Shown one piece after another: positions 1-48,848 of a stretch of 64,000 nucleotides of DNA. Source of the DNA: Mauremys mutica (Eukaryota > Chordata > Testudines > Geoemydidae); NCBI RefSeq assembly GCF_020497125.1, contig NC_059081.1, positions 59,044,768 to 59,108,767 on the forward strand, read 5' to 3'. Every line of letters starts with the position of its first letter. Within the stretch, counting starts at the first letter, position 1. The notes beneath the pieces are model-generated. The model did not search any database. It was not told the origin of the DNA and worked only from the letters and a program-made list of their open reading frames with translations. Both the position numbers and the translations under genes were made by a program.

Positions 1-42
1 GGTGTGAAAGTTCCAAATTCAGATGGCCGTGTAAGGTCAAGC

Positions 43-235
43 TAGGGTGACCAGATGAGACGGGGAAAATATCGAGACACATGGGGTGGGGGGCGCCGGC
101 GGAGCAAAAAAAAATAAGGCGAGTGCTGCCGACGGAGTGAAATATTGGGACAAATTGCGTCCTGACCAAAGATCGCAGGACAAACACCTAAATATCAGGA
201 CGGTCCTGATTTTGTTGGGACGTCTGGTCACCCTA
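43..235. mobile_element. Complete 193-bp non-autonomous hAT-like element
   Basis: Ends are inverted: TAGGGTGACCAGA at the left and TCTGGTCACCCTA at the right. They are flanked by a perfect 8-bp target duplication, GGTCAAGC, at 35-42 and 236-243. Eight-base duplications are typical of hAT insertions. It carries no coding potential. Confidence 0.9.
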
Positions 236-452
236 GGTCAAGCTGGTATAATTTACATGCCAAGGGGGACAGAAGGGAGAGGTAGTAGTGGAAAAGCAAC
301 CAACAGGAAAGCATAAGGAGGTATAAAATAAAGAAGGCTCCCATCCTCTTGTTGGTTGTGTTTCCTGCTACAGAGCTGCTTTCTGTCTGCTCCATGTGCA
401 AGTTACACAGACTTACATTACCCTAACATTTGTATAATCTATGAATAATGAT

Positions 453-1161
453 TAAGGCTGCGAGTCTGTCGCGGAAGTCACAGATTCCGTGACTTCTTCA
501 GGGCCCAGTGTGGCTGACCCCAGCGTTACCCAAGCAGTTGGCTCCAGGACTAGCTGGTCAGGTGGCCCCGAGGACACTCACCCCAGCCGCTCTGGCGGAC
601 CCGCAATCAGTTACACCGGCCGCTGCGGCATTGGCCACTGCTCGGGCAGCCCTGGGCAGCCAGCCCCAGCCAGTGTGGCCGATCCTAGGGACCACCTGAG
701 CAGTGGTCCCCGGGTGGCTGGCGCAGGTGCTTCCAGCAGTCCCTGGGTGGCCGGAGTAGCTGCTTCCCCGGGTGGCCGATGCGGCTGCTGCCAGACATGG
801 TCCCCCGGTGGCTGGAGTGGCCAGAGTAGCTACTTCCCGGACAGCCCCTGATAGTGGTGCCTGGGCAGCCGGTGCAGTCGCTGCTGGTGGCCCCCAGCAG
901 CTGGTGCCACAGCTGGCCCTACCCATCCTCGAGCAACAGCCCCCAGCAGCAGCCCCCCGGCTTCTCCCCTAGCAGTGGCCCCTCCAGACACCCCTCCCCC
1001 AGCAGCGGTCCCAGTGCCTCCAGCAGTGACCCCCTTAAGATTTAGTCACAGGTATTTTTAGTAAAAGTCACGGACAGGTCGCAGGCTGTGAATTTTTGTG
1101 TATTGCTCGTGACCTGTCCATGACTTTTACTAAAAATACCCGTGACTAAATCGTAGCCTTA
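453..1161. mobile_element. hAT-like non-autonomous element with re-duplicated end
   Basis: Starts TAAGGCTGCGAG and ends TCGTAGCCTTA, the inverted ends of the family also seen at 26241-26704. The inside is GC-rich. The right 130 bases form a near-perfect palindrome (about 1041-1161) because the GTATTTTTAGTAAAAGTCAC segment occurs in both orientations. No matching target duplication is visible. Confidence 0.8.
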
Positions 1162-1716
1162 CGCATAGTGCACGACCCTTGGCACCAACAACCGTGGTAA
1201 AGACATTGGTACTGCCGACAACGCCCTCCTCGGTACTGATGCTCTCAGTACCACAGCAGTTTTTCCACCCCAAAGAACTTCTGGTATTCTTAGGATTGTA
1301 ATCCCCACTCCTTGGTACCGACCTTACTCTAGCTCGCTCGGTACTGTGCCAACTTACTCCACCACCTAGATCAGCTCCTCCTTTATCCAGTGACAAGGAT
1401 GCTGCTGCTGCTGAAGGCGAAATGCACTATGTTTCTTAGATTATAAAAAGATTAATTTTACTCCTAGTATATGATTAATGACATCAACATAAGCTTGGGT
1501 ATAAAAATAAAAAGAATGAAAGTGGCCCAAGGCTCTGAGCACCTCACAGGATCAAACTTGAAGATTACAAACAGGGCAGGGATCCTGTTTGCTTAATTCT
1601 CTCAAAAGCATCATGCACACCACTGGGGGTAATGAAACAATAAATTAATTTTTCATTTAAATGGAAAGGAATGTAACATAAATGCACCCTGAGTTAAAAT
1701 GTATTACCTTTTATGG
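1162..1716. other. Unassigned stretch
   Basis: Intronic (inside NBEAL1) or upstream sequence between two repeats. I see no exon, RNA gene or repeat I can name. Confidence 0.4.
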
Positions 1717-2403
1717 TGTGAATATATTATTGCCCTTATATAAATCCATGGTACGCCCACATCTCGAATACTGTGTACAGATGTGGTCTCCTCACCTCAA
1801 AAAAGATATTCTAGCACTAGAAAAGGTTCAGAAAAGAGCAACTAAAATGATTAGGGGTTTAGAGAGGGTCCCATATGAGGAAAGATTAAAGAGGCTAGGA
1901 CTCTTCAGTTTGGAAAAGAGAAGACTAAGGGGGGACATGATAGAGGTATATAAAATCATGAGTGATGTTGAGAAAGTGGATAAGGAAAAGTTATTTACTT
2001 ATTCCCATAATACAAGAACTAGGGGTCACCAAAATAAATTAATAGGCAGCAGGTTTAAAACAAATAAAAGGAAGTTCTTCTTCACGCAGCGCACAGTCAA
2101 CCTGTGGAACTCCTTACCTGAGGAGGTTGTGAAGGCTAGGACTATAACAATGTTTAAAAGGGGACTGGATAAATTCATGGTGGCTAAGTCCATAAATGGC
2201 TATTAGCCAGGATGGGTAAGAATGGTGTCCCTAGCCTCTGTTTGTCAGAGGATGGAGATGGATGGCAGGAGAGAGATCACTTGATCATTGCCTGTTAGGT
2301 TCACTCCCTCAGGGGCACCTGGCATTGGCCACTGTCGGTAGACAGATACTGGGCTAGATGGACCTTTGGTCTGACCCGGTACGGCCTTTCTTATGTTCTT
2401 ATG
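1717..2403 (+). mobile_element. CR1 LINE, 3' end with reverse-transcriptase C-terminus
   Basis: An open frame continuing to 2204 encodes the C-terminal part of CR1 ORF2, including [30 protein letters not shown] and [11 protein letters not shown] segments. The typical CR1 3' UTR follows (GGGCTAGATGGACC) with the TTCTTATGTTCTTATG-type tail. It is 5'-truncated, as most CR1 copies are. The frame is unbroken over about 160 codons, so the copy is relatively young. Confidence 0.93.
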
Positions 2404-2704
2404 TGTGTATGCTCTTAAGAGTAGAGCCTTTTTTAATCAAAACAATCATATTCTCAGCCACTGTATTTGTAGAATTGACACTTACCGGGAATGACTTAGA
2501 GAAATAGAGTGTTAATTTTATTTTTATATACACACATAACTATTTTTGTTCAGGGGATAGATATTTTGTCAAACTGCACCCGTAGCTGTTGCAGTCCTGA
2601 ATTCTGTCACAATTAGTTGTTGAACCTCTGTCCCAGAGTATATTTAATTAATTACTTTTGGTTAAGTTGAAGTGTGGGGGACAGCCTGCTTTGTTTGTTG
2701 TGGT

Positions 2705-2962
2705 AGGGTATGTCTAGACAGCCTGTGGCAGTGAGCCTACCTGCCGGGGTTGACAGACTTGGGCTTGCATTACTGCACTAAAAATAATTGTATAGACATT
2801 GGAGCTTGGGCTCTGAAGCGCACCCTCCTCTCTAGGCTTCTAAGTCTGAGTTCCAGCTTGAGCCACATCCTCAGTACGGTTAATTTTAGCAAGGCAGCAC
2901 AAGCCCAAGTCTGTTGACCTGGGCTGGGGGGCTTGCTGCCATGGGCTATGTAAACATACCCT
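2705..2962. mobile_element. Non-autonomous DNA transposon, about 258 bp
   Basis: Inverted ends AGGGTATGTCTAGACA and TGTAAACATACCCT enclose a non-coding interior containing inverted copies of CAGACTTGGGCTTG. It has the architecture of the AGGGTATG-type elements elsewhere in this window. Confidence 0.75.
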
Positions 2963-2967
2963 TATAG

Positions 2968-40695
<37,728 letters not shown>

Positions 40696-43124
40696 TTGCT
40701 GCTCCTGAATTCTCTCATGGATTCCAGAAATTTGTTTAATCTTTTGGTCACTCTAAACATATCTCTCAACTTTCTGATGAGTGTTTCAGGGACTTATCCT
40801 TGACAATCAGTTGAAGACCAACATATGGTAGAGGTACAGTAATTTACATATGCACACATGCAAATTAGCCCACAATTGCTTTTATTACTTTTTTCCTAAT
40901 CACATTGATTTGGTAGCAGTAGAACTCTTTCAAGATTATGTGCTGGAACTGAGTTTCAGAAAAAGACCTCTAAGTGCATTAAAACACAAATTATATCATA
41001 TACAGGTGAATAATGCTAGATGTTCCTCTCTTGCTTGGAAGATATTAACTCAAATTCAAGGAAAACATCCCATTCTCATCTTACATCTTTGTAATTCCAG
41101 GATCATAAACTTAAAATTCCTTCAATTGCAGATATACAGATAAAATTGAGACAGTTGAGAGTTATGACCTCAAATATATTCTTCAGACCAATCAGCTTGC
41201 TGTATACTGCTGTAAATGATTATTAATAATCCTCTATTGCATAGCTCCTGAGAGAATCCCTTTGAGAATGTTCTGCAGGGAGCACCTCAATGGCACTACT
41301 TGATTGTCAGAAATTGTTTAACTGACGTACAACAATGAATTATAACCTGGTAGGAATTGGGGTAGGGTGAATATTTGCTGCAGAACATTCTTTATGTTGT
41401 TTGGCAAAGCAACACACACATTTAGAAATCCCTTGCATGTTTTAAGGCCTCGTATTAATACAGAGGGAATGAGTCACATTTCCATGTCTGTCAAGATTGA
41501 GTTGTTCTTCATTAATAGCATAATTACTGCAAACCAAAATGTCTAATTTCAACATTAAGATCACCTGAAAAACTTTGCATCATAATTTACCTTTACCATA
41601 CCTTGTTTCTTGGCTCTGTATTTGTCAGACAAGTAACCTGGTTTAGCCATATTCATGTTGCTGGAAAAGTCAGTAGAAAAATCCAGGTACTATATGCATA
41701 TGTGGGAGAGGAAGACATCACAGCCCTGCATATGCTGTAAACAACAAAAATAGTACTCAAAAGCTCAAGTACTCTTGGGAAAACCTTACCTTCAGGGCAA
41801 AGGGTAAACATTTTTAGGTGGGAATATGACTATGTAAATAGAGGAAACTATTGTTCCCTTACATCGTTTGTGGAAGTGATGATAATTGAAAACAAGATGT
41901 CTCTGTAGCCAATGCAGATACAGAATTGATTTAGTTAATATTTCTCAGACACCTCTCCCCTCTTCTTCCTTATTTTATTACTTATGGAAGTGAGTATGTG
42001 TTGTATCTTTTCTAAATATTGCCTGATTTCCCCTAGCACTGGGGAGTTGTTGAACTACCGAGGCACCCCATACAGTATAATCTAATTTCATTCACTTTAG
42101 TGCAATATTTCTTGATAGTCTAAAGAAGTAGTAATTACTTTTTCCAAGACACATTTTTTCTTAAACGAACATCCCATTCTTAATTTCATAAAGAAAATAA
42201 TGATCCTATATCATGCTTTTATACACTGAATATTTTAATGACCTTATTACTAACTAATCTAAAAAGAATTGTGTTGCTTGTTTTAACCGTTACTTTCAAA
42301 TTATATCAATTATTACATCAAGTTATATCTGATCAGTGAAAAAATTAAATGAGATTATGTATAACTGTAACACTAATCACTGTGACAGATCAAATCATCT
42401 GGAAATTATGTGGAAATGTAAACATTTCTCTGTGGCACTTGTCAGTATGATATTTAACCCCATTTCTCTCTGTCACTCACTCCCTCTCCCCCTCACCTCC
42501 CCACTTTGCATTGAGTTATGGACATGGGAAGAAAGTCTACATGGAAAAAAAAATATTAACTAGTTACTGATACAATAATAGCAAGGATACTCTGGAAGTA
42601 TTAAATGTATGTGAATGTGAAGTAGGTTTGTCTATTGTAATTTCAAAAGTAAGAGATTTTGAAGAGTTATTGAGACAGAAGTTTAGAAGAATCACAGTTT
42701 TGAATGTGTGATTTTATTATAGTTAAGTGGGATTATATAGAATTTTCAAATGAATTTGCTTGAGGGTACTGTGGAGATGGTTTTATAACTGTACATTTAA
42801 GATCTTAAATGTGTATATTTGGAATTTTTTAAAACTAGCAGAATCAAAGTGGAGAAATTTAGTAAGTTAATGTTCTGCGTAATGCTTGGCCAGAACATAA
42901 GTCTTTCTGTTGTCATTTGTACAGAAAGGTTCACATGTGAGTTTTTGAAAGCATCTTTATTCGTATTAGGTATTTTATGCAAAAGTTTTAATTTTTGAAC
43001 TGGTGAACATTTTAGCATTTGTATCCATGGAAGAAAATCAGGGAAACTGGTCAACCTCCACAAAATGTAATATAGGTTCAGAAATTGGAGAGATGCGGGC
43101 ATTTGTATTATAATAATGATAATC

Positions 43125-43210
43125 TGAATATATAACACTTTAATCCAAGGATTTCAGTGCTTTACAAACTGAAATTCGTTAAGCCTCACAAATGTTAGCT
43201 ACTGGTATAA
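43125..43210 (+). repeat. MIR-like fragment in the 3' UTR
   Basis: CAGTGCTTTACAAACTGAAA and TTCGTTAAGCCTCACAAATG resemble the first part of the MIR core. Weak match. Confidence 0.45.
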
Positions 43211-46200
43211 ATTAGAGCTGCCCTCATAATGCTCTGTCTTGGCGCTAAGGGACCAACCCTGCGCAAAGCAGCAGCAAGATCATGGGAGTACAAAGGTGAG
43301 TGTTAAATCACATTTACACACTACTTGCATTTTGTGCAGATTGGCCATAGCTGAGCATCTGGTCCCTTGAGAATGAAAGGTGCTACTTAAATTCCAATTT
43401 GTCGTCTTTTCATGCACCAGCAGCAGTCAGTTTTCTCAACTGCTCAACAATGTCTATTTGCAAGCAGCACTATACTTTGCTTAATCTGTAAAAGGAAGCT
43501 GTAAATAAAAGATGCAGTTTGTATGTGAGAGCTATAAGTCAGGAAGAATTTACCTGGTGTTCCACTTGTTTTTGTTTAACTTATTTTCTTTCAATTTTTC
43601 TTGAATTAATTATACAATTTTTTTGTGGTTGTATGAGTTGTGGCTGGTTTGCAGTCCACATTGAGCAGTGGACACTGAATTAGTGCACTGCACTTCTAAG
43701 ATTTAAATTTTTACTTTTGATGACTCTTCAAGCTAATAGTGCTCTTGGATACCATCCCCTCTGTTCTTCTCGGAGAGGGAAAGTAGTTCTCAAAATACAA
43801 GTTCTCTTTAGTCTTTTTACACTACGATTTATTTATTTAACTTTGTTTTAGAAAGTAAAGCTGTGACATGATGCAGTTCTGACTATGAATTCAGATCAGG
43901 CTAGTCTGAATACACAGTTGCTTTATAACACTAAAATTTTTAAAGTCCCTTTTGTAGGTGTTCTTGTCTTTTGTTTAACCATTGGAGGCCACAGTGATAT
44001 CTATGGAAACTAAAAAATATAGCTTACCTGTGAGGTGGACATAAAAGAAAAGCTAAGTCAGCACTGTAAACATATGTATTTTTTTTTAAAAGCTGAATAT
44101 TGGCTCATCTCCACCTAGTAATTAATAAACTGGATTCACCAGTTAGCAGTATTCAGTAACTTCCACTTACAGTTTGGGGAAGTGCTTAGAATAATTTTGT
44201 TTCCAATAAAATTTGTGTTAGATTATCAATATTATCCATTTATGCTTTAAGCCTCAGTGGTGGTAATTCTTTTTGGTTGTCTTATTTTTATGTACTGTGG
44301 AGAATGTTATCTAATATCATACTAAGTGTTCATTTGGGAAATGCCAGCATTCAAAGAGTTATACGCTCATTGTCCAAGTTAAGGTAAAAAAAAAAACAAA
44401 AAAAAAAACCTGTGGGTAATATTGCATCAGCGTATTCTTTATTTTCTGTATCATACTCACCTTATGCAATCTTTGAAACGTTATCTTTTCCATCATCCAC
44501 CTATTTTCCCACCACCAGCACACACACAAAAAAACCCTGTTTAAACAATCTTTTCCCTCTTATTTAAAATATTTGTGGAGGGGGGGGGGGTCTTAATTCA
44601 GAAAGCACCAGTAAGATCTTTGATTAATCTAGATATTCATCTAAGCAAAGCTTTTCTTCAATACGTGCTTTAACTACAAATATTATTATAAATTTTTAAA
44701 TTTAAATGGCATATGGGCTTTTAAGTAGCCTACTGAATTGACTGTTTTGATAAAGAGCCTCTTTAATGTCTTAAAAACAGAGTTCTCTTGCAATGCAAAG
44801 GATTAAAACAATAGTATCCACCCCGTTTAAAAAAAATAAACCCCACAGTCTAGGAAGGGATAGCCAGTGAGTGATCTCCCATTACTCTGGGTTAAGATGG
44901 TTGGGTCTTAATGGAATCCAATGTTGGCCATCTAACTCCCTCAGGCTCTTGTGAAAATCCTGCCCATTATCTTTAAATATTCTTACTTGAGATTCCATAT
45001 ATAGCTATCATCCACTAGAAAAAGATTTCATCTTGTAGGTTACTTTTTGAAGAAGTGTGTTTGTGTATGGACTGCAGTACTGTAGAGAGTTTGAGACTAG
45101 GTCACATTTTTTTCTTTTCAAGGGCTATATTAAAAATCTGATCTTTTATCTGGAGGAAATGCTAAGACTCTTTATTAAATATACTATTAGGCCTAATCCT
45201 GTGAACCAGCTGAAGGCCCTAATTCTGGAAAGCACTCAAGTGTTGTCCTGAAGGGGAATGCTTTCTTGAACCAGCTCATTGAGCTTACTGCTGTGACAGC
45301 AATGGAGTGACTTGCAGTTGTGAGCACTGTATCTGTTAATGTTCAGAGGATTGGGCATATAGATTCTGTAAACATCAGATTAAATTCTACAAATCAGGAA
45401 TCTTGAATAAATCTTCAGTCTCAGATTTGATTAACAGAATGAACTAACTATATGCTGAAATGTTAATAGTTCTACACAAGCTAAGTATTAAGAGGGTTAA
45501 GAAGTTTTTAAAAGAGGTTGTTCTTAGATCATTTACACTTCACGATACTGCTATGCAGTAATGGTGCAAACTGGGCTATTTTTAATCCATTTTATTGAGT
45601 TTGTCATTCTTTGTAGAAGTGCAGTCATGGGTGGCTATGTAACAAATAATTAAGATCCACAAGTCTGAGATGTAAGTACTCCCATGTGCTCCCATGACAG
45701 ATTGTAATGATTTATAGATGTAGTTTTAAATCATTTCTTCTGCTGAATCTCAAGAGTTGCATTCAGTATTACAAAGGTGAACTTCCTCCCTTGTTTTGGT
45801 GGTAGAGTTTTCTAATAGCCATCTGTACATAGCCTCTCTGGATGCCCACATCTGAGGCAATACAGGCAGGGAGTTCAGTGGGTGAGTCCATGCATTCTGA
45901 GGAACCCAGTTTCACTCTATATTCCTCACCTCTTCTAATACCCCTTGTTATTCCACTCTTCCAAAGGTCTGCAGTCTCCTGCCAGGCTACTGCAATTCAA
46001 ACTAGGTAGCAGGAGCTGTACAGATAGTATAATAGGGTTGACCCCTTCCGTTGGAGCCTAAGCACCTTAGCATCACTGACCTCGGGACTGAGTACAAAAA
46101 GCAAGATAACCTAAAAGGTCTATTTTGTTTATCCCAAGGTGACAGTCCAGAATTGTTCCTTACACTAAACGTAGAGTGCTTGGTGTAGCTTAAATGTGTC

Positions 46201-47673
46201 AGGTGCTAGGGTTTCCATTTCTACTCTTGGAAAATAGTTCTACAGTCTAATAAACCTGATGCTTGAGGAACTATTGCTGATATTTAATCTAGACTTTCCT
46301 TTGTTCAATTTCTTCTCCCACACTGAGCTGTATCCCCTTGGAACACTGGGGATGTTTTCTTTCTGTTTGATACCTAAGTCTTTCACATCCTATATTTAAT
46401 TTCCAAACTGTGCATATATAGTTATTTCAGTCTATCCTCAGAACCCAGTTCCTCTAGCTCTATTCATGTGTTGCTCCCATCTGGATTCTTAGACATTTCT
46501 GGTGCTTGAATCTGACTGCTCTATACTTTCTGTATAGAAATCCTACTGGCTCTTTCTGACACTGCAAACTGTCCGCTATTTCTAGCCATCCTTCCAAAAT
46601 GCTGGGCAGGGAGGGTCTCCTGTTCCAATCATAGTTCCCAACCATGGGGTGAGGATAGATACAGGGTTCCCAGTTTTAAACTATGACCTCACCCAAGCAA
46701 GAGAGCGAGATTAAATATCCAATAAAATTTGCCAGTGGGGAGGGAGTGGCAGAGGCCAATTTTTTTTAATATAACAAGGACAATTTTCAAATACCAATGA
46801 ATTTTTATTCCTAAACTGAAACCATAATTTGCCTAGAAACAAACCCTTAAAACCAGAAATCCCACGTGCATCTAACTAGGAGATTTTCTTTAGTCATTAA
46901 CAAAAGCTGTGTTCAGTGGTGTCCTAACTTAAAGAAAGTAATTGCAAGGACTCAAGTAGTGAAAGTTTGCTTTGTGTTCTGCTCCTGTAATGAGCTCTGC
47001 AGGAGCAGTCCAGGCATTGCTCAGTGAAGGGTTAGGGCCATGCTGTCTGTAAAAAGCCACCCTCTCTGATCAATTTCTTGGAGATAGTGCTGCTACTTAA
47101 AACAAAGTTTTCTTAAGGAGTTTTAAGAGTGGAAAATGAAACTCACTAAGATGTGCCTCAGCATTTGCTTAAATCGCTATAACTTTTGGTGGAAAGAGAA
47201 CACTAAGCCTTATTTATAGTGTGACAATTAACCATCTCTTAATCTAGTAATTATGATTGTGCAATTATATGATTACAAATGGATTTAATGCCAAAAATGC
47301 CTTTAAATAAAGTCAAATTTTAGTTAGTTGAAACTAGATATATTCAACACTAATAACCTTCTAGCAGTGTAATGAATTTGCTGTTAGTCTTCTGTGCAAT
47401 ACCTTCATCCCTTCTGGGTGCTTTTACGATTTCGTACATACTGTTTGTCTTATTTTAATATGTATTATGTTCCAATGGCTAAGTTCTAATAATTTTAAGT
47501 GTGTATATTGGCTAATGTTGGATTTGTTTCTGTACAGCATGATGGAAGATGTTTTAAAATTTTGCACTTTTTCTAGTATTTGCAAATTTGTAATCTAAAT
47601 TTTTAAATGCACACTTATTTTGTACATAATGATTATTAAATTAGCTTTGTATATAACAGCTGGGGCTGGAGAA

Positions 47674-47679
47674 AATAAA
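47674..47679 (+). promoter_or_regulatory. Candidate NBEAL1 distal poly(A) signal
   Basis: AATAAA, immediately repeated as AATAAT, sits at the end of the low-repeat tract. Within 40 bases downstream comes TTTCTCTGTGCTTTTTTC and a GTGTGG element, the usual layout around a poly(A) site. Confidence 0.55.
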
Positions 47680-47695
47680 TAATAATCAAATGTAT

Positions 47696-48130
47696 GATTT
47701 CTCTGTGCTTTTTTCATGGTGTGGTCCAGGTATTTATAACTATACCAAGAGGGTTGGTGTATTTAAGACAGGAATCATTACTAGTCTGTTGCACTTTTTA
47801 TTAAAACAGGTAATAAATAATAGGCTCTGGAGGGGGAATAACAAGTGGGGGGAAAAAACCTAGGCTAGACAGCATGAACTGATGTGACCTGGCCTCCTGG
47901 CCTTTAGTGAAGAAGGAGCAGATCTCCCTTCAGCAAGCAAGTGAATAGGGGAGGTGCTGTCAGGAAAGGCTGGAGAACCATACAATCTTCAGATGGATAT
48001 AGGTTTCTGGTTTTCCTATTTCAGTCTCCCTTGCATGGCAAATCCTTATTTCAGCAGCTAAGGGGAGAAGAGGGAGCTGCTTTCTCTCGTGCCCCCACAG
48101 TTCGCTACACAAACTACTAAATCCATACTA
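47696..48130. other. Intergenic gap between convergent genes
   Basis: About 430 bases lie between the presumed NBEAL1 poly(A) site and the composite repeat at 48131. I see no gene, RNA or recognisable repeat in it. Confidence 0.5.
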
Positions 48131-48570
48131 CAGCTTGAATCGCTCTAATCTGGCACTCCCTGGTCCTTCAACATCCGTGGTCCAGCATAGGCGCTAACTC
48201 CGTGGGTCCTCCAGGGCTGGAGCACCCACAGGGAAAAATTAGTGGGTGCAGAGCATCCACTGGTGCCAAGCTCCGCCCTCTGCCTCTTCCTCTTGCACGC
48301 CGACGGCCCCACACTTACCAACTTCTCCTCCCCCCTCTCAGTGCTTGCAAAGTGCTGTGAACAGCTGATTCATGGCGTTCAAGCTCTGGGAGGGAGGGGA
48401 AGGACCTGAGGCCGGCACTGGAGCAGCCGGCTGAGTGCAAAGCCTGGGGGTGCTGCAGCACCCCCCGCACCCCTACTTCCCATGCCTATGGAGACCTCCT
48501 GTGGTTTGGCAAATTCTCTGGTTCAGCACTGGTCAGGTCCCGGGGTGCCAGACTACAGAGGTTAAACCTG
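48131..48570 (-). mobile_element. Composite mariner-like element carrying an inner element, copy 2
   Basis: Read on the minus strand it starts CAGGTTTAACCTCTGTAGTC and ends CTAATCTGGCACT-type reversed, flanked by TA (48129-48130, 48571-48572). The inner unit with CATAGGC ends sits at the same place as in 35087-35632. It lies between the convergent ends of NBEAL1 and the peptidase gene. Confidence 0.85.
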
Positions 48571-48681
48571 TATAAACTAGCCTCAGGAGGGTATTCTCCC
48601 CTAGTGCTGCAAGGTAATGTTTGAGATTAGTCAGTTCCTACAGAAATAAAAATGGTGAGTAATGGGTTCTTTAAATCGTGC

Positions 48682-48687
48682 TTTATT
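48682..48687 (-). promoter_or_regulatory. Candidate peptidase E poly(A) signal
   Basis: On the minus strand AATAAA lies 82 bases after the stop codon, which would give a short 3' UTR. NBEAL1 and this gene would then end about 1 kb apart on opposite strands. Confidence 0.55.
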
Positions 48688-48769
48688 TACAAAATGTATT
48701 GTTTCCAGACCCGAGATCTCCTCCTTTCACTATCTTCCTTTAGCATCTGGTATTTCACTACAGGAAAGG

Positions 48770-48848
48770 TCAGGGCTTCTGGGAGTTACTATCGGTCAGG
48801 AGGAAACTGAAATCTGTTCCAGGCTCATGTTCAGTTGGTTTCTCACCT
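48770..48848 (-). CDS. PEPE: Peptidase E terminal exon
   Basis: 79 bases ending in TGA (48772-48770), minus strand. The acceptor is TTCGGTCCAG. It encodes [20 protein letters not shown], then SNSQKP and stop. It was too short for a simple ORF scan and was found by the PTEHEPGxDFSFLL tail expected of the family. The phase matches the previous exon. Confidence 0.9.

Larger units (their letters stand above)
40696..47695 (+). other. Probable long NBEAL1 3' UTR (about 7 kb)
   Basis: From the NBEAL1 stop to the AATAAA at 47674 the sequence is AT-rich and almost free of the transposons that crowd the rest of the window. The only repeats noticed are one MIR-like fragment (about 43125-43210) and short homopolymers. 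No convincing splice-bounded coding exon is visible on either strand. The AATAAATAATAA near 47674 is followed by a T- and GT-rich stretch, as expected downstream of a cleavage site. Weaker internal signals occur near 43503 (AATAAA) and 44206 (AATAAA) and could give shorter forms. The extent of the UTR is inferred; only transcript data would fix it. Confidence 0.6.
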
